This document shows, piece by piece, positions 8,655 to 20,755 of a DNA stretch of 64,000 nucleotides (positions are counted from its first letter, which is position 1; every line of letters starts with the position of its first letter). Location: the NCBI RefSeq assembly GCF_004216665.1, contig NZ_SGWY01000001.1:372001-436000 (forward strand), read 5' to 3'. Below the pieces are notes generated by a model. The model did no database searches. It saw only the letters and a program-made list of their open reading frames with translations, and was not told where the DNA came from. Source of the stretch: Agromyces ramosus. Its GTDB lineage: Bacteria; Actinomycetota; Actinomycetes; Actinomycetales; Microbacteriaceae. The position numbers and the translations under genes are program-made.

Positions 8655-9578
8655 ATGAGTGAGCCCTACAACCCGGCCGCCCTGCGCGATCGTCGCTACG
8701 AGCGACTCGACTCCGAGCCCATGCGACTGGTCGGCGGCTCGACCGGCGAGGGCCTCAGCGGCCGCGGAGCCATCGCGCAGATCTTCCGGCATCGGGAGAT
8801 GCTCGACCTGCTCATCCGGCGTGATCTCAAGGCCAGGTACAAGGACTCCAGCCTCGGCTTCGTGTGGACCCTCGTTCGGCCCCTCACCCAGCTGGTGATC
8901 TACTACGTCGTCGTCGGCCAGTTCCTCGGAGCCGCTCGCGGCATCGCCGACTTCGCCGTCTACATCTTCGCCGGCCTCACGATCTACGGCCTGTTCAGCG
9001 AGATCGTGATGGGCGGCGTCGGATCGGTGGTCGGCAACAGCGGCCTCGTCAAGAAGATCTACCTTCCTCGCGAGGTGTTCCCCCTCTCATCGGTGGGCTC
9101 GGCGATCTTCAACTTCGGGATACAACTGGTCGTCCTCGTCGCGGCGACGATCGTGATCGGCGCCGTGCCATTCCACGCGGAGCTGTTCTACGCCGTGCCC
9201 GCCGTCGCGCTGATGCTCGCCTATGGAACGGCGCTGGCGTTGCTGCTGTCCGCGGCGAACGTCTACCTGCGCGACATCCAGTACCTCGTGGAGGTCGCGG
9301 TGATGCTGCTCATGTGGGCCTCGCCCATCGTCTATTCGTGGACGATGGTCCGTGACTCGGTCGGGACCGGCACGCTCCTCGAGATCTACACGAACAACCC
9401 GCTGACACTCGCGGTGCTCGGGTTCCAGCGCGCGTTCTGGACCGCGGGCACACCCGCCGACTACCCGCCCGACCTGCTACCGCGCATGCTCATCGCATTC
9501 GCCATCGGGCTGGTGCTGCTGTACCTGAGCCATCTCGTCTTCCGTCGCCTCCAGGGCAATTTCGCGCAGGCGCTCTGA
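8655..9578 (+). CDS. wzm: Polysaccharide ABC exporter permease (Wzm-like)
   Basis: A 307-residue ABC-2 type permease. After a cytoplasmic N-terminus come about six hydrophobic helices. The family hallmark LLIRRDLKARYKDSSLGFVW precedes the first membrane span, as in O-antigen and teichoic-acid exporters. It should pair with the ATPase encoded 65 bases downstream and flip a finished, lipid-linked glycan across the plasma membrane. The start is placed at ATG 8655 (MSEPYNPAAL); the frame stays open upstream but without a better start. Together with the rml genes this points to export of a rhamnose-containing polysaccharide (inference). Confidence 0.88.
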   Translation: MSEPYNPAALRDRRYERLDSEPMRLVGGSTGEGLSGRGAIAQIFRHREMLDLLIRRDLKARYKDSSLGFVWTLVRPLTQLVIYYVVVGQFLGAARGIADFAVYIFAGLTIYGLFSEIVMGGVGSVVGNSGLVKKIYLPREVFPLSSVGSAIFNFGIQLVVLVAATIVIGAVPFHAELFYAVPAVALMLAYGTALALLLSAANVYLRDIQYLVEVAVMLLMWASPIVYSWTMVRDSVGTGTLLEIYTNNPLTLAVLGFQRAFWTAGTPADYPPDLLPRMLIAFAIGLVLLYLSHLVFRRLQGNFAQAL

Positions 9579-9643
9579 GCCCTCGCCTGACGCACGCACG
9601 GCCGCTCGCCCCTGAGCGCCCTCGATCACTACGAAAGAACCCA

Positions 9644-10903
9644 ATGCAGTTGAGCAACGTGGACGCATCGCCGAGACCGCCCGTCGTCGTCGAGGTCGCC
9701 GATGTATCCAAGCGATTCGTCGTCCGGAAGGACAACTCGCTGAAGGAGCGCATCGTGACCCTCGGACGCGCGGGCCGTCGCTACCGCGAGGAGTTCTGGG
9801 CTTTGTCGGATGTGTCGGCTTCGATCCGTGCCGGTGAGACGATCGGCCTCATCGGTCACAACGGTTCGGGGAAGAGCACCCTGCTCAAGATCATCGGGGG
9901 CATCCTCGAACCGAGCAAGGGGCGCGTCGACGGACGCGGCCGGGTTGCCGCCCTGCTCGAACTCGGGGCGGGATTCCATCCCGACCTCACCGGGCGCGAG
10001 AACGTCTTCCTCAACGCCTCCGTGCTCGGCCTCAGCCGGGCGGAGACGGAGTCGAAGTTCGACGACATCGTCGCGTTCTCGGGCATCGGGGAGTTCATCG
10101 ACACGCAGGTCAAGTTCTACTCGTCCGGGATGTACGTGCGACTGGCGTTCGCCGTCGCCGTGCACACGGACCCCGACGTGCTCATCGTCGACGAGGTGCT
10201 GGCGGTCGGCGACGAGGCCTTCCAGCGCAAGTGCATGGACAAGATCAAGGCGTTCCAGGCGGAGGGCCGCACGATCATCCTCGTGACGCACTCGATGGGA
10301 CAGGTCGCCGAGCTCTGCGATCGGGCGATCCTCCTCGATCACGGCAAGGTCGTCATCGACGGGACGCCGAACGAGGTGATCGCCACCTTCCGGGACATCC
10401 TCGAACAACGACGGCTGGCGGAGTCCGACCTCGCCGGCCGCGCGGCTGACGACCCCTCCCATGCGAAGATCTCCGCGACCAGGGTGCGGATTCCCGGGCG
10501 TGGGCCCGGCGAGCCGGCCCGACCCGGCGACGACATCGTCATCGAGACGACCCTGTCCCACCCCACCGGCCTGTCGTCGTGGTTGTGCGCCATCCAGATC
10601 GACAACGAGCACGGGCAGGTCGTGTTCGGGACCAACACCGATCACGAGCGAAGCGGACTGGGCAGCCTCGTCGGGGAACGGCAGCTCGAGGTGCGGATCG
10701 TCTCGCCGATGTTCGGACAGGGGACCTACCACGTCAGCGTGGCGCTCCTCGATCCGTCGGGCAACCACCTCGCCGACGCGTCGCTCACGACGTCGTTCGT
10801 CATGGAGGCCGACGGGCCGAACTGGGGATCGGTCTATGCGATGTCCCGCGTCGAGGAGCCGGGCACCGGGGAGCCGACGTCCGACGATCCGATCAGCGCT
10901 TGA
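9644..10903 (+). CDS. wzt: Polysaccharide ABC exporter ATPase with Wzt C-terminal domain
   Basis: A 419-residue protein. Residues about 15-260 are the ABC nucleotide-binding domain: Walker [10 protein letters not shown], a [14 protein letters not shown] signature region, Walker [16 protein letters not shown] and the H-loop VTHS. Residues about 285-410 form a beta-rich domain of the Wzt C-terminal type, which in O-antigen exporters binds the terminal modification of the glycan. Its presence suggests that chain export here depends on a capping group. The methyltransferase at 13342 and the acyltransferase at 3868 are possible sources. It follows wzm in the same direction. Its 3' end overlaps the 3' end of rmlA by 11 bases, tail to tail. 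Confidence 0.88.
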   Translation: MQLSNVDASPRPPVVVEVADVSKRFVVRKDNSLKERIVTLGRAGRRYREEFWALSDVSASIRAGETIGLIGHNGSGKSTLLKIIGGILEPSKGRVDGRGRVAALLELGAGFHPDLTGRENVFLNASVLGLSRAETESKFDDIVAFSGIGEFIDTQVKFYSSGMYVRLAFAVAVHTDPDVLIVDEVLAVGDEAFQRKCMDKIKAFQAEGRTIILVTHSMGQVAELCDRAILLDHGKVVIDGTPNEVIATFRDILEQRRLAESDLAGRAADDPSHAKISATRVRIPGRGPGEPARPGDDIVIETTLSHPTGLSSWLCAIQIDNEHGQVVFGTNTDHERSGLGSLVGERQLEVRIVSPMFGQGTYHVSVALLDPSGNHLADASLTTSFVMEADGPNWGSVYAMSRVEEPGTGEPTSDDPISA

Positions 10904-11756
10904 GCAGCTCCCGCAGGTAGCGACCGTAGCCGCTCTTGACGAGCGGGGTCGCGAGCTCGGCGAGCTGCCGATCGTCGATCCAACCGGCCCGCCAGGCGAT
11001 CTCCTCGATGCATCCCACCTTGAATCCCTGGCGATCCTCGATCACGCGGACGTAGTCGGATGCCTGCATCATCGACTCGAAGGTTCCCGTGTCCAGCCAG
11101 GCGGTCCCGCGATCGAGGACCTTGACCTGGAGGCGACCCTCCCGGAGGTAGTGCTCGTTGACGCTGGAGATCTCGAGTTCGCCACGCGCACTCGGCTCGA
11201 TGGACTTCGCGACCTCCACGACCGAGTTGTCGTAGAAGTAGAGCCCGGGAACGGCGTAGCTGCTCTTCGGATGGGCCGGCTTCTCCTCGATCGAGATCGC
11301 CCGCATCGCGTCGTCGAACTCGACGACTCCGTATGCCTCGGGGTTCGCGACCGGATAGGCGAAGATGAGTCCGCCCTCCACCTCGCCGTGAGCTCGGAGG
11401 GACGATCCGAGGCCGGTCCCGTGGAAGATGTTGTCGCCGAGCACGAGCGCCACCGTCTCGTCGCCGATGAACTCCTCGCCGATCACGAATGCCTGCGCGA
11501 GGCCGTCGGGCGACGGCTGCACGGCGTAGTCGATGCGGATGCCGAGCTGCGATCCGTCGCCGAGGAGCGCCCTGAACTGGGCGTTGTACTCGGGTGTGGT
11601 GATCACGAGGATCTCGTTGATGTCGGCCATCATCAGCGTCGACAGCGGGTAGTAGATCATCGGCTTGTCGTAGATGGGCATCAACTGCTTCGAGATGCCC
11701 TTGGTGATCGGCCACAGGCGGGTGCCGGAGCCGCCGGCGAGGATGATGCCGCGCAT
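10893..11756 (-). CDS. rmlA: Glucose-1-phosphate thymidylyltransferase
   Basis: This enzyme makes dTDP-glucose from dTTP and glucose-1-phosphate, the first step to dTDP-L-rhamnose. Its 287 residues match the usual length. The nucleotidyltransferase signature [11 protein letters not shown] is at residues 6-16, followed by [16 protein letters not shown] and VLGDNIFHG. The closing part ([15 protein letters not shown]) is typical of RmlA. It lies one base downstream of rmlC in the same direction, so the two are certainly cotranscribed. rmlB and rmlD lie 2.7 kb away on the other strand. Confidence 0.95.
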   Translation of the reverse strand: MRGIILAGGSGTRLWPITKGISKQLMPIYDKPMIYYPLSTLMMADINEILVITTPEYNAQFRALLGDGSQLGIRIDYAVQPSPDGLAQAFVIGEEFIGDETVALVLGDNIFHGTGLGSSLRAHGEVEGGLIFAYPVANPEAYGVVEFDDAMRAISIEEKPAHPKSSYAVPGLYFYDNSVVEVAKSIEPSARGELEISSVNEHYLREGRLQVKVLDRGTAWLDTGTFESMMQASDYVRVIEDRQGFKVGCIEEIAWRAGWIDDRQLAELATPLVKSGYGRYLRELLKR

Positions 11757-11757
11757 G

Positions 11758-12366
11758 TCAGCGGACTCCGTTCAACGTGTCGTAGAAGGCTCGCGCATCG
11801 GCCCAGGTCGGCAGCAGGCCGGCCTCCCGTGCGGCGCTGAGCCCGGGCGCCTCGGTGTCCTTCGGCGACAGCAGGAGTTCATCGTCGGGCACCGGGAAGT
11901 CCAGGCCGACTTCGGGATCCAGCGGGTTGATGCCGTGCTCGCGCGCCGCGTTGAACGGCGCCGACACCAGGTAGCTCACGGTGGCGTCATCGGTCAACGC
12001 GACGAAGCAGTGGCCCAGTCCCTCGGCGATGTAGATCGCGCGACGATCGACGTCGTCGAGGAGGACGGAATCCCACTGCCCGAACGTCGGGGATCCGACG
12101 CGGATGTCGATCACGAAGTCCAGCACGGAGCCGTGCGTCGCCGTGACGAACTTCGCCTGGCTCGGCGGCACGTCGGCGAAGTGGATGCCGCGGACGACAC
12201 CGCGGCGAGACACGGAGGTGTTCGCCTGAGCCAGCGAGATCGTGTGCCCGATCGCCGATTCGAGGACATCCGCCCGATACCACTCGAGGAACACGCCCCG
12301 GTCGTCTCCGAACTGCTTCGGGGTGAGCTCGTAGCTGTCGGGGATGTCGAGTTCTCGGATCTGCAC
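11758..12366 (-). CDS. rmlC: dTDP-4-dehydrorhamnose 3,5-epimerase
   Basis: This enzyme catalyses the third step of dTDP-L-rhamnose synthesis. The 202-residue cupin starts [14 protein letters not shown], a typical RmlC opening. His62 (RGIHF) and Tyr132 (SYLVS) fall at the positions of the known catalytic base and acid in the family, which are numbered the same in the mycobacterial enzyme as I recall it. GTG 12366 is chosen over TTG 12372 because it gives the canonical N-terminus. It also lies 6 bases from a TAGGAT box, as expected for a leaderless message. rmlA follows after one base. Confidence 0.93.
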   Translation of the reverse strand: MQIRELDIPDSYELTPKQFGDDRGVFLEWYRADVLESAIGHTISLAQANTSVSRRGVVRGIHFADVPPSQAKFVTATHGSVLDFVIDIRVGSPTFGQWDSVLLDDVDRRAIYIAEGLGHCFVALTDDATVSYLVSAPFNAAREHGINPLDPEVGLDFPVPDDELLLSPKDTEAPGLSAAREAGLLPTWADARAFYDTLNGVR

Positions 12367-12372
12367 TCGCAA

Positions 12373-12378
12373 ATCCTA
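12373..12378 (-). promoter_or_regulatory. Start-adjacent -10 box of rmlC-rmlA
   Basis: TAGGAT on the minus strand ends 6 bases before the GTG of rmlC. Transcription would start at or within a base of the start codon, which predicts a leaderless rmlC-rmlA message. Confidence 0.55.
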
Positions 12379-12463
12379 GCAAGGCGGTGGCTCGACGATC
12401 GCTGAGCGGACTTCTCCGGGCGTGCGCTCGCATTCCACCTCACGCACGTAACATTGACGCTCG

Positions 12464-13318
12464 ATGAACGAGGAGAACCTGCGAGCACCCGATGTGACGG
12501 TCGTCGTGGTGAGTTATGGATCGGAAGCCGTGCTCCCCGCTTTTCTGGACTCGCTCGGGCCGGCCTCGTCGATGCCGTTGCGCACGATCGTCGTGGACAA
12601 CAAGCCGGCCGGTGGTGCGGTCGAGGGCCTGGCCGAGGCACGCGGCCTCGAGTACCTCCCGCTCGAGAACCCCGGCTACGGCGCCGCCGTGAACAGGGCG
12701 GTCTTCGGGCTCGCAGTGGAGACGAAGTGGCTGCTGATCACGAATCCCGACGTCACGATGGATCCGGGGTCGATCGACCTGCTGGTGGGCGCGGGCGAGA
12801 AGGACGAGAGGATCGGATCCGTGGGCCCGCTGATCCGGGACGCGGAGGGTGGCATCTACCCGTCCGCGAGACGACTCCCACGTCTCACGACCGGAACCGG
12901 CCACGCGTTGTTCGGAAGGGTCTGGCGAGGCAACCCCTGGAGCCAGGAGTACCGGCAGGCGAACGAGGAACCGGTCGCACGGGACGCCGAATGGCTCTCC
13001 GGCGCGTGCCTGCTGGTGCGCTCGACGGCCTTCCGCGCGATCGACGGATTCGACGAGTCCTTCTTCATGTACTTCGAGGACGTCGACCTCGGCGCCCGCC
13101 TGCTCCATGCGGGCTACCGGAATCGGTATCAGCCCGCGGCGTCCGTGACGCACACCGGAGCGCACTCGACCGAACGGTCGGTCTCGGCGATGGTGGCCGC
13201 GCATCACGAGAGCGCCTATCGCTTCCTGGCGAAGCGGTACCCGGGTCCGCTGCTCTGGCCGGTGCGGCAGGCACTGCGACTCGGGCTGCAGGTGCGGTCG
13301 CGGCACAGCCGGCGCTGA
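12464..13318 (+). CDS. GT2 rhamnosyltransferase-like protein (WbbL/RfbF type)
   Basis: A 284-residue family 2 glycosyltransferase with DVTVVVVSYGSE at the N-terminus, NPGYGAAVNRA, a LLITNPDVTM metal site and FFMYFEDVDLGARLL. This arrangement is that of RfbF/WbbL rhamnosyltransferases, including the mycobacterial enzyme that puts rhamnose on decaprenyl-diphospho-GlcNAc. Its place between the two rml pairs supports use of dTDP-rhamnose. Sugar specificity is inference. A TAACAT box ends 9 bases before the ATG, and GAGGAG lies just inside the gene, so a short or absent leader is likely. Confidence 0.78.
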   Translation: MNEENLRAPDVTVVVVSYGSEAVLPAFLDSLGPASSMPLRTIVVDNKPAGGAVEGLAEARGLEYLPLENPGYGAAVNRAVFGLAVETKWLLITNPDVTMDPGSIDLLVGAGEKDERIGSVGPLIRDAEGGIYPSARRLPRLTTGTGHALFGRVWRGNPWSQEYRQANEEPVARDAEWLSGACLLVRSTAFRAIDGFDESFFMYFEDVDLGARLLHAGYRNRYQPAASVTHTGAHSTERSVSAMVAAHHESAYRFLAKRYPGPLLWPVRQALRLGLQVRSRHSRR

Positions 13319-13341
13319 ACACCCCTGCCCCGGTCGGCTGC

Positions 13342-15421
<2,080 letters not shown>

Positions 15422-15423
15422 GC

Positions 15424-16278
15424 GTGCGCTACCTGGTCACCGGCGCGAACGGCATGCTCGGGCGCGACCTCCAGTCGGTGCTCGAGGGGCGAGAGGTCAC
15501 TGCGCTCGCTCGAACCGACCTCGACGTGACGGATGCCGCGGCCGTGACGGCCGCCGTGTCCGGCCACGATGTCGTCATCAACTGCGCCGCGTACACGAAG
15601 GTCGACGATGCGGAGGGCGACGAGCGCACCGCCTATGCGGTGAACGCGACCGGCGCGGGCAACCTCGCCGCGGCGGCGGCGGCGGCCGGTGCGAAGCTCG
15701 TGCAGGTCTCCACGGACTATGTCTTCGACGGACGAGCGACGAGCCCGTACGCGGAGACGACTCCTCGCGCGCCGATCTCGGCGTACGGGCGCACCAAGGC
15801 CGCCGGGGAGGAGCTCGTGCTGGAGCACAACCCCGAGCGCTCGTACGTCGTGCGCACCGCCTGGCTCTATGGCGAACACGGACCGAACTTCGCGAAGACC
15901 ATGTTGAAGCTGGCGGCCTCCCGCGAGACGTGGACGGTCGTCGACGACCAGGTCGGCCAACCCACGTGGACGGCCGACCTCGCCGCACAGATCGTCTCGC
16001 TGCTGGACTCCGACGCGCCGGCCGGGATCTACCACGGCACCAACTCCGGCGAGACGACGTGGTTCGGATTCGCGAAGGCCGTGCTGGACGGCGCCGGCCT
16101 CGATCCCGAGCGCATCAGCCCGACGGACAGCTCGCAGTTCGTGCGGCCCGCCCCTCGACCCTCCTATTCGGTGCTCGGCCACGAGGCGTGGTCGCGGGCG
16201 GGGATCCCTCCGATGCGGGACTGGCGGACGGCATTGGATGCCGCGTTCGCCAGTGGGGCACTCGCCGACCTCGGCTGA
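15424..16278 (+). CDS. rmlD: dTDP-4-dehydrorhamnose reductase
   Basis: This enzyme reduces dTDP-4-keto-L-rhamnose to dTDP-L-rhamnose with NAD(P)H, the last step of the pathway. The 284-residue protein has GANGMLG (residues 7-13), VQVSTDYVFDG (about 93-103) and the Tyr121-x3-Lys125 pair. The fold and length are standard. GTG start 2 bases after the rmlB stop means obligate coexpression. It converges on the LCP gene, with 36 bases between stops and only a weak 5-bp hairpin in between. Confidence 0.94.
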   Translation: MRYLVTGANGMLGRDLQSVLEGREVTALARTDLDVTDAAAVTAAVSGHDVVINCAAYTKVDDAEGDERTAYAVNATGAGNLAAAAAAAGAKLVQVSTDYVFDGRATSPYAETTPRAPISAYGRTKAAGEELVLEHNPERSYVVRTAWLYGEHGPNFAKTMLKLAASRETWTVVDDQVGQPTWTADLAAQIVSLLDSDAPAGIYHGTNSGETTWFGFAKAVLDGAGLDPERISPTDSSQFVRPAPRPSYSVLGHEAWSRAGIPPMRDWRTALDAAFASGALADLG

Positions 16279-16314
16279 CTCCCGCCCGGTCGCGTCGGGC
16301 TGTGCGCGGGGGCG

Positions 16315-17682
16315 TCAGCCTTCCGCCGGCTCCTCGGGCTCGGGCGGGAACACCGCCTGCTGCACGAGCTGCCGGATGTAGTCGTAGTCGGGGTCCTCGG
16401 GATCCACGCCGTTGTCCGGCACGAGGGGCACGTCGACGATCGGAAGCTCCTTCGTCTTCGACGCGAGGTCGACGAAGTAGCCCAGCATGCCCTGGGGAAC
16501 GTCGGTCTTCACCACCTGCGAGCCGGCTGCGGCGATCTCCTGGAACTTGGACAGCACGTTCGCCGGGTTGAACTGGGCGAGCACGGCCTCCTGGATCTGG
16601 AGCTGGCGGGCCATCCGGTCGTAGTCGCTCGTGCCGTGACGCGACCGGGCGTACCAGAGCGCGTGGTAGCCGTCGAGGTGCTGCTCGCCCGCCGGGATCC
16701 ACTCGGCGACGGTCGTGAAGGTCTCGTCGGCGTGGATCGGCACGTCCTCGGGCACGTTCACGGTGACGCCGCCGAGCGCGTCGATGAGCTGCTGGAAGCC
16801 GGCCATGTCGATGAGCACGTAGTACTGGATCGGGAGCCCGGTGATGCCCTCCGCGGCATCCCGCATCGCCTCGATGCCGGGCTCGGAGCCCTGGGAGACG
16901 GCGTCGGGATACATGTCGGGGCTCTTCAGCTCGACCTCGGTGTAGATGGAGTTGAGCATGCAGACGTCGACCTCGCAGCCGTCGATCGCCCCGTAGCCCT
17001 CGGGGTAGACGGCCGCGAGCGGCGAGTCCGCGTCGAACGGCACGTCCGCCATGTTGCGCGGCAGGCCGATGGTCACCGCCTGGCCGGTCTCGGCGTCGAT
17101 GCTCACCACGCGGATGCTGTCGGGCCGCAGCCCGTCGCGATCTGGCCCCGCGTCGCCGCCCAGCAGCAGGATGTTGTACTTGCCGTCGATCGGCGGCTCG
17201 CTCGGCCCGGCCACGAACACCGATGAGAGGAACCCGCTGGCGGTCGTGGCGAGGTAGGCGCCGTAGGCGGCCGTTCCGGAGACCAACGCCATCACCACGA
17301 CCGTGAACGCCGCCACCCAGGCGCGCGCCGACGGCGCGGTCTTCACGAGCCGCACGAGGCGGAGCGTGTCGAAGGTGAGCACCACCCAGAGCACCGCGTA
17401 GAACGCGAGCACCGCCGCCACCACCCACAGCGTGATGGTCGTCGAGAAGACGGTGTAGATCACGGCGGGCCAGAAGATCCAGACGACGAGGGCGACGACC
17501 GCGAGGAACCAGAGCGAGAGGGTGGCACCGAGCCCGAAGCGGCCGAGCTTGCGGTCGCCCGCGAGCACCTGCGCGGAGCCCGGGATGAGGAAGTTGAGCA
17601 CCACGAGCCACCACGCGCGGCGGGTCATCACCGTGCGCGAGGCGAGGTCCGGGAATCGGATCGGGCTGGCGGCGAGGCTCAT
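16315..17682 (-). CDS. LytR-CpsA-Psr family wall-polymer ligase
   Basis: A 455-residue membrane protein. The N-terminal 165 residues hold about four transmembrane helices, the last anchoring an extracytoplasmic LCP domain (about 190-400). Visible LCP motifs are [23 protein letters not shown], the pyrophosphate-binding Arg in GLPRNM, and [23 protein letters not shown] enzymes move lipid-linked glycans onto peptidoglycan, so this is the likely ligase for the rhamnose polymer made by neighbouring genes. ATG 17682 overlaps the purE stop by 4 bases (ATGA), so it is translationally coupled to purE. Mycobacteria also have an LCP gene beside rmlD, as I recall. Confidence 0.88.
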   Translation of the reverse strand: MSLAASPIRFPDLASRTVMTRRAWWLVVLNFLIPGSAQVLAGDRKLGRFGLGATLSLWFLAVVALVVWIFWPAVIYTVFSTTITLWVVAAVLAFYAVLWVVLTFDTLRLVRLVKTAPSARAWVAAFTVVVMALVSGTAAYGAYLATTASGFLSSVFVAGPSEPPIDGKYNILLLGGDAGPDRDGLRPDSIRVVSIDAETGQAVTIGLPRNMADVPFDADSPLAAVYPEGYGAIDGCEVDVCMLNSIYTEVELKSPDMYPDAVSQGSEPGIEAMRDAAEGITGLPIQYYVLIDMAGFQQLIDALGGVTVNVPEDVPIHADETFTTVAEWIPAGEQHLDGYHALWYARSRHGTSDYDRMARQLQIQEAVLAQFNPANVLSKFQEIAAAGSQVVKTDVPQGMLGYFVDLASKTKELPIVDVPLVPDNGVDPEDPDYDYIRQLVQQAVFPPEPEEPAEG

Positions 17683-18182
17683 CGCTTCGACTTGAGCCGT
17701 TCGTTCTTCTCCTCGACCAGGTCGGCGAGGGCAGTGGCGTAGTCGGCGAGCGCGGCGCTGAGCGCGGCATCCGACGTCGCGAGGATCTTCACGGCGATCA
17801 GGCCGGCGTTCTTGGCGCCCCCGATCGAGACCGTCGCGACGGGGACGCCGGCGGGCATCTGCACGATGGACAGCAGCGAGTCGAGGCCGTCGAGGCGCGA
17901 CAGCGGCACGGGAACGCCGACGACGGGCAGGGTGGTGACCGAGGCGAGCATGCCGGGCAGGTGCGCCGCACCACCGGCGCCCGCGATGATGACCTTCAGC
18001 CCGCGGCCGGCGGCCTGCTTGCCGTAGGCGATCATCTTGTCGGGCGTGCGATGCGCCGACACGACCTCCACCTCGTGCGCGACGCCGAACTCGTCGAGGA
18101 GTCCGGATGCCTCGCGCATCACGTTCCAGTCGGAGTCGGAGCCCATCACGACGCCGACGAGCGGGGTGGTTGCTGCAGTCAC
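17679..18182 (-). CDS. purE: N5-carboxyaminoimidazole ribonucleotide mutase
   Basis: This enzyme interconverts N5-CAIR and CAIR in purine synthesis. The 167-residue class I PurE has [10 protein letters not shown] at the nucleotide site, [24 protein letters not shown] and [25 protein letters not shown] start 6 bases after a TAGGAT box suggests a leaderless message. Its partner purK lies 1.3 kb away, separated by a plus-strand glycosyltransferase. That is unusual, since the two are adjacent in most actinobacteria. The LCP gene is coupled behind it. Confidence 0.95.
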   Translation of the reverse strand: MTAATTPLVGVVMGSDSDWNVMREASGLLDEFGVAHEVEVVSAHRTPDKMIAYGKQAAGRGLKVIIAGAGGAAHLPGMLASVTTLPVVGVPVPLSRLDGLDSLLSIVQMPAGVPVATVSIGGAKNAGLIAVKILATSDAALSAALADYATALADLVEEKNERLKSKR

Positions 18183-18188
18183 CCGACG

Positions 18189-18194
18189 ATCCTA
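18189..18194 (-). promoter_or_regulatory. Start-adjacent -10 box of purE-lcp
   Basis: TAGGAT on the minus strand, 6 bases before the GTG of purE. It predicts a leaderless bicistronic message carrying purE and the LCP ligase. Confidence 0.55.
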
Positions 18195-18309
18195 GAGCCG
18201 CCTGCTGGGAGATGCCCGGAGGGCGCGCAGGGGCGACCCGCGCGAGTGTCCACAGGGGCCCGACCCCGTTCCGCCGAACCGATAGATTGAATCGATCCCA
18301 CAGGAAGCG

Positions 18310-19455
18310 ATGGACATGACCACTCGATTGCGCGTCGTCGTCGACCAGCTCGTCGCTCCGGTCCCCGGGGCGATCGGCCGGTACACGAGGGACCTGACGC
18401 GCGCGCTCATCGATTCGGCGCCCGCGAACTGCGAGGTCGCCGGCATCGTCTCGTCCTCGCCCCCCACGCAGTACGAGTACATCGAGCGCGAGCTGCCGGG
18501 TCTGGCCGATCTCTACCGCACGTCGCTCGCGCGACGTGAGCTGGCGGCCGCCTGGCAGATGGGCCTGACCACGTCCCCGGGCGGCGGCATCATCCACTCG
18601 CCGAGCCTCTTCGCGCCCCTGCGCAAGCACGACCACGAGTCCGGTAACCAGGTCGTCGTCACGGTGCACGACACCTTGGCGTTCAGCCACCCCGGATCCC
18701 TCTCGACCGCGGAGTCGAGCTGGCGCCGCGCGATGCTGAAGCGAGCGCGCAAGCATGCCGACGCGATCGTCGTCTCGACGCACGCACTCGCCGCGCGACT
18801 CGCCGACCAGCACGACTTCGGCGATCGGATCCGCGTCGTCAGCACGGCGGCACGCTCCGGACTCCGGGTTCCGGGCGACGCGGCCGAACGCGTGGCCGAG
18901 CTCGGGCTCCCACGCGATTACCTCGTCACGATCGGCACGCTCGAGCCCCACCGCGGAGTGACCGACGTGCTCTCCGCACTCGGACGACCCGGGATGCCCG
19001 AACTGCCCCTGATCGTGCTCGGCCCGCGCGAGTGGGGCGAGCTGGCGCTGGGCACCGTGGCCGAGGAGTCAGGGGTGCGCAGCGACCTCGTGCGCTCGTT
19101 CGACGCGCTGAGCGATGCCGACCTCGCGATCGTCATCGGGGGTGCCGCCGCCTTCATCGCGCCGACGCACGAGGAGGGCGACCCGGCGACCCTGATCGAG
19201 GCGCTCACGCTCGGCACGCCCGTCATCCACTCCGATGCGCCCGAGTACGTGGAGACGACCGCCGGGGCAGCGCTCTCGATCCCGGTCGGGGTCGCCGGCG
19301 AGGGCTACGTGAATCGCCTCGCCGCGGCCATCTCGACGGTCGTCACCGACGACTCCGTGTCGGATCGCCTGTCGATCGCCGGCCATGATCGATCTCGCGC
19401 CTTCAGCTGGCGCGACTCGGCCGAGCGCGTCTGGCAACTGCACGCGGACCTGTGA
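18310..19455 (+). CDS. GT4 family glycosyltransferase
   Basis: A 381-residue GT-B enzyme. The N-terminal acceptor domain starts RLRVVVDQLVAPVPGAIGRYTRDL. The donor half has LVTIGTLEPHRG and THEEGDPATLIEALTLGTPV, which holds the E-x7-E motif typical of GT4 retaining transferases (mannosyl-, glucosyl- or rhamnosyl-transferases). There is no membrane helix. ATG 18310 has AGGAAG just upstream. A second ATG at 18316 is possible. A TAGATT box at 18283-18288 would give a leader of about 15 bases. It splits purE from purK and is probably a late arrival in that pair. Confidence 0.82.
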   Translation: MDMTTRLRVVVDQLVAPVPGAIGRYTRDLTRALIDSAPANCEVAGIVSSSPPTQYEYIERELPGLADLYRTSLARRELAAAWQMGLTTSPGGGIIHSPSLFAPLRKHDHESGNQVVVTVHDTLAFSHPGSLSTAESSWRRAMLKRARKHADAIVVSTHALAARLADQHDFGDRIRVVSTAARSGLRVPGDAAERVAELGLPRDYLVTIGTLEPHRGVTDVLSALGRPGMPELPLIVLGPREWGELALGTVAEESGVRSDLVRSFDALSDADLAIVIGGAAAFIAPTHEEGDPATLIEALTLGTPVIHSDAPEYVETTAGAALSIPVGVAGEGYVNRLAAAISTVVTDDSVSDRLSIAGHDRSRAFSWRDSAERVWQLHADL

Positions 19456-19474
19456 CGGCCGACGGCGCCGCCGG

Positions 19475-20611
19475 TCAATCCTGGAAGACCGCCGCCGCCG
19501 CACGCGCCTCGTAGACCACGTCGTCGAGGTCGGCGCCGATCACCGTGACGTGGCCGACCTTGCGGCCGGGGCGCGGCAGCTTGCCGTAGTTGTGCAGCTT
19601 CGCGGTCGGATGCCCGGCCAGGGCCTCCGGGTAGCGGTCGGCGAGGGTGCCCTCCGCGGGACCGCCCAGCACGTTCACCATCACGGACCACGCCTCGTGG
19701 CTCCCGGTTCCGCCGAGCGGCAGGTCGAGGACCGCACGGAGGTGCTGCTCGAACTGCCCCGTGGTCGAACCGTCCATCGACCAGTGACCGCTGTTGTGCG
19801 GACGCATGGCGAGCTCGTTCACGAGGATCCGGTTGTCGGTCGTCTCGAAGAGCTCCACCGCGAGCACGCCGGTGACGCCGAGGCCCTCGGCGATGGTGAT
19901 CGCGACACTCGAGGCGACGTCCGCGAGTCGACCGGCCGAGCGCGGCGCGGGGGCGATGACCTCGCTGCACACGCCACCGACCTGCACCGTCTCGACGACC
20001 GGCCACGGCACGATCTCGCCCGATGGGCTGCGCGCCACCAGCTGGGCGAGCTCCCGGCGGAAGTCCACGAGCTCCTCGACGAGGAGCGCCCCGCCGCGCC
20101 CGTCCTCCGCGATGGTCGCGAACCATTCAGCCACCTCGGCCGCGGCCCGCACGACCCGCACTCCCTTGCCGTCGTAGCCGCCTCGCGGCGTCTTGACGAC
20201 GGCCGAGCCCCCGTGTTCGCGGATGAAGTCGTCGAGGTCATCCGGCGTCTCGACCCGTGCCCAATCGGGCACCGGCAGGCCGAGCTCGGAGAGGCGCTCG
20301 CGCATCAGCAGCTTGTCCTGGGCGAAGCGCAACGCGTCGGGCCCCGGGTGCACGCGAACGCCCGCGTCGACGAGGAGTCGCAGCACGTCCTGCGGCACGT
20401 GCTCGTGGTCGAAGGTCACCACGTCGACGTCGCGGGCGAACTCGAGGACGGTCGCAGCATCGGTGTAGTCGCCGACCCGGTCGACCGCCAGTGCGGCCGA
20501 CATGCCATCGGTCTCCGCGAGCACCTTCAGCTCGATGCCGAGTTCGATCGCTGCGGGAATCATCATCCTGGCGAGCTGTCCACCGCCGATCACCCCGACG
20601 ACAACGGCCAT
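19475..20611 (-). CDS. purK: N5-carboxyaminoimidazole ribonucleotide synthase
   Basis: This enzyme makes N5-CAIR from AIR, bicarbonate and ATP and feeds PurE. The 378-residue ATP-grasp protein opens GVIGGGQLARMM. It has VVTFDHEHVP, an AQDKLLMRERL segment, AVVKTPRGGYDGKGV (ATP loop) and the metal-binding end NELAMRPHNSGHWSMDG, all PurK hallmarks. The message upstream of the ATG carries a TAGG triplicate (GGTAGGTAGGTAG) but no clean Shine-Dalgarno. Divergent from the first gtrA gene. Confidence 0.95.
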   Translation of the reverse strand: MAVVVGVIGGGQLARMMIPAAIELGIELKVLAETDGMSAALAVDRVGDYTDAATVLEFARDVDVVTFDHEHVPQDVLRLLVDAGVRVHPGPDALRFAQDKLLMRERLSELGLPVPDWARVETPDDLDDFIREHGGSAVVKTPRGGYDGKGVRVVRAAAEVAEWFATIAEDGRGGALLVEELVDFRRELAQLVARSPSGEIVPWPVVETVQVGGVCSEVIAPAPRSAGRLADVASSVAITIAEGLGVTGVLAVELFETTDNRILVNELAMRPHNSGHWSMDGSTTGQFEQHLRAVLDLPLGGTGSHEAWSVMVNVLGGPAEGTLADRYPEALAGHPTAKLHNYGKLPRPGRKVGHVTVIGADLDDVVYEARAAAAVFQD

Positions 20612-20755
20612 GGGCTACCTACCTACCTTGTCTCGACCGTCTCACGATGGGGTCGCGCGGCGATGAGCCTTCTCGAATCGCCTTCTCCCGACCCGACGTT
20701 AGACTATCGCTGTCGCCGAGCAGGCGTCATTCTCGGCGGCACACGATTGAATTCA

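Noticed and set aside
16315..18951. Apparent 878-residue minus-strand protein
   Set aside because: Only the part up to 17682 is the LCP gene. The rest is an open frame opposite and out of frame with purE and the GT4 gene, caused by high GC.
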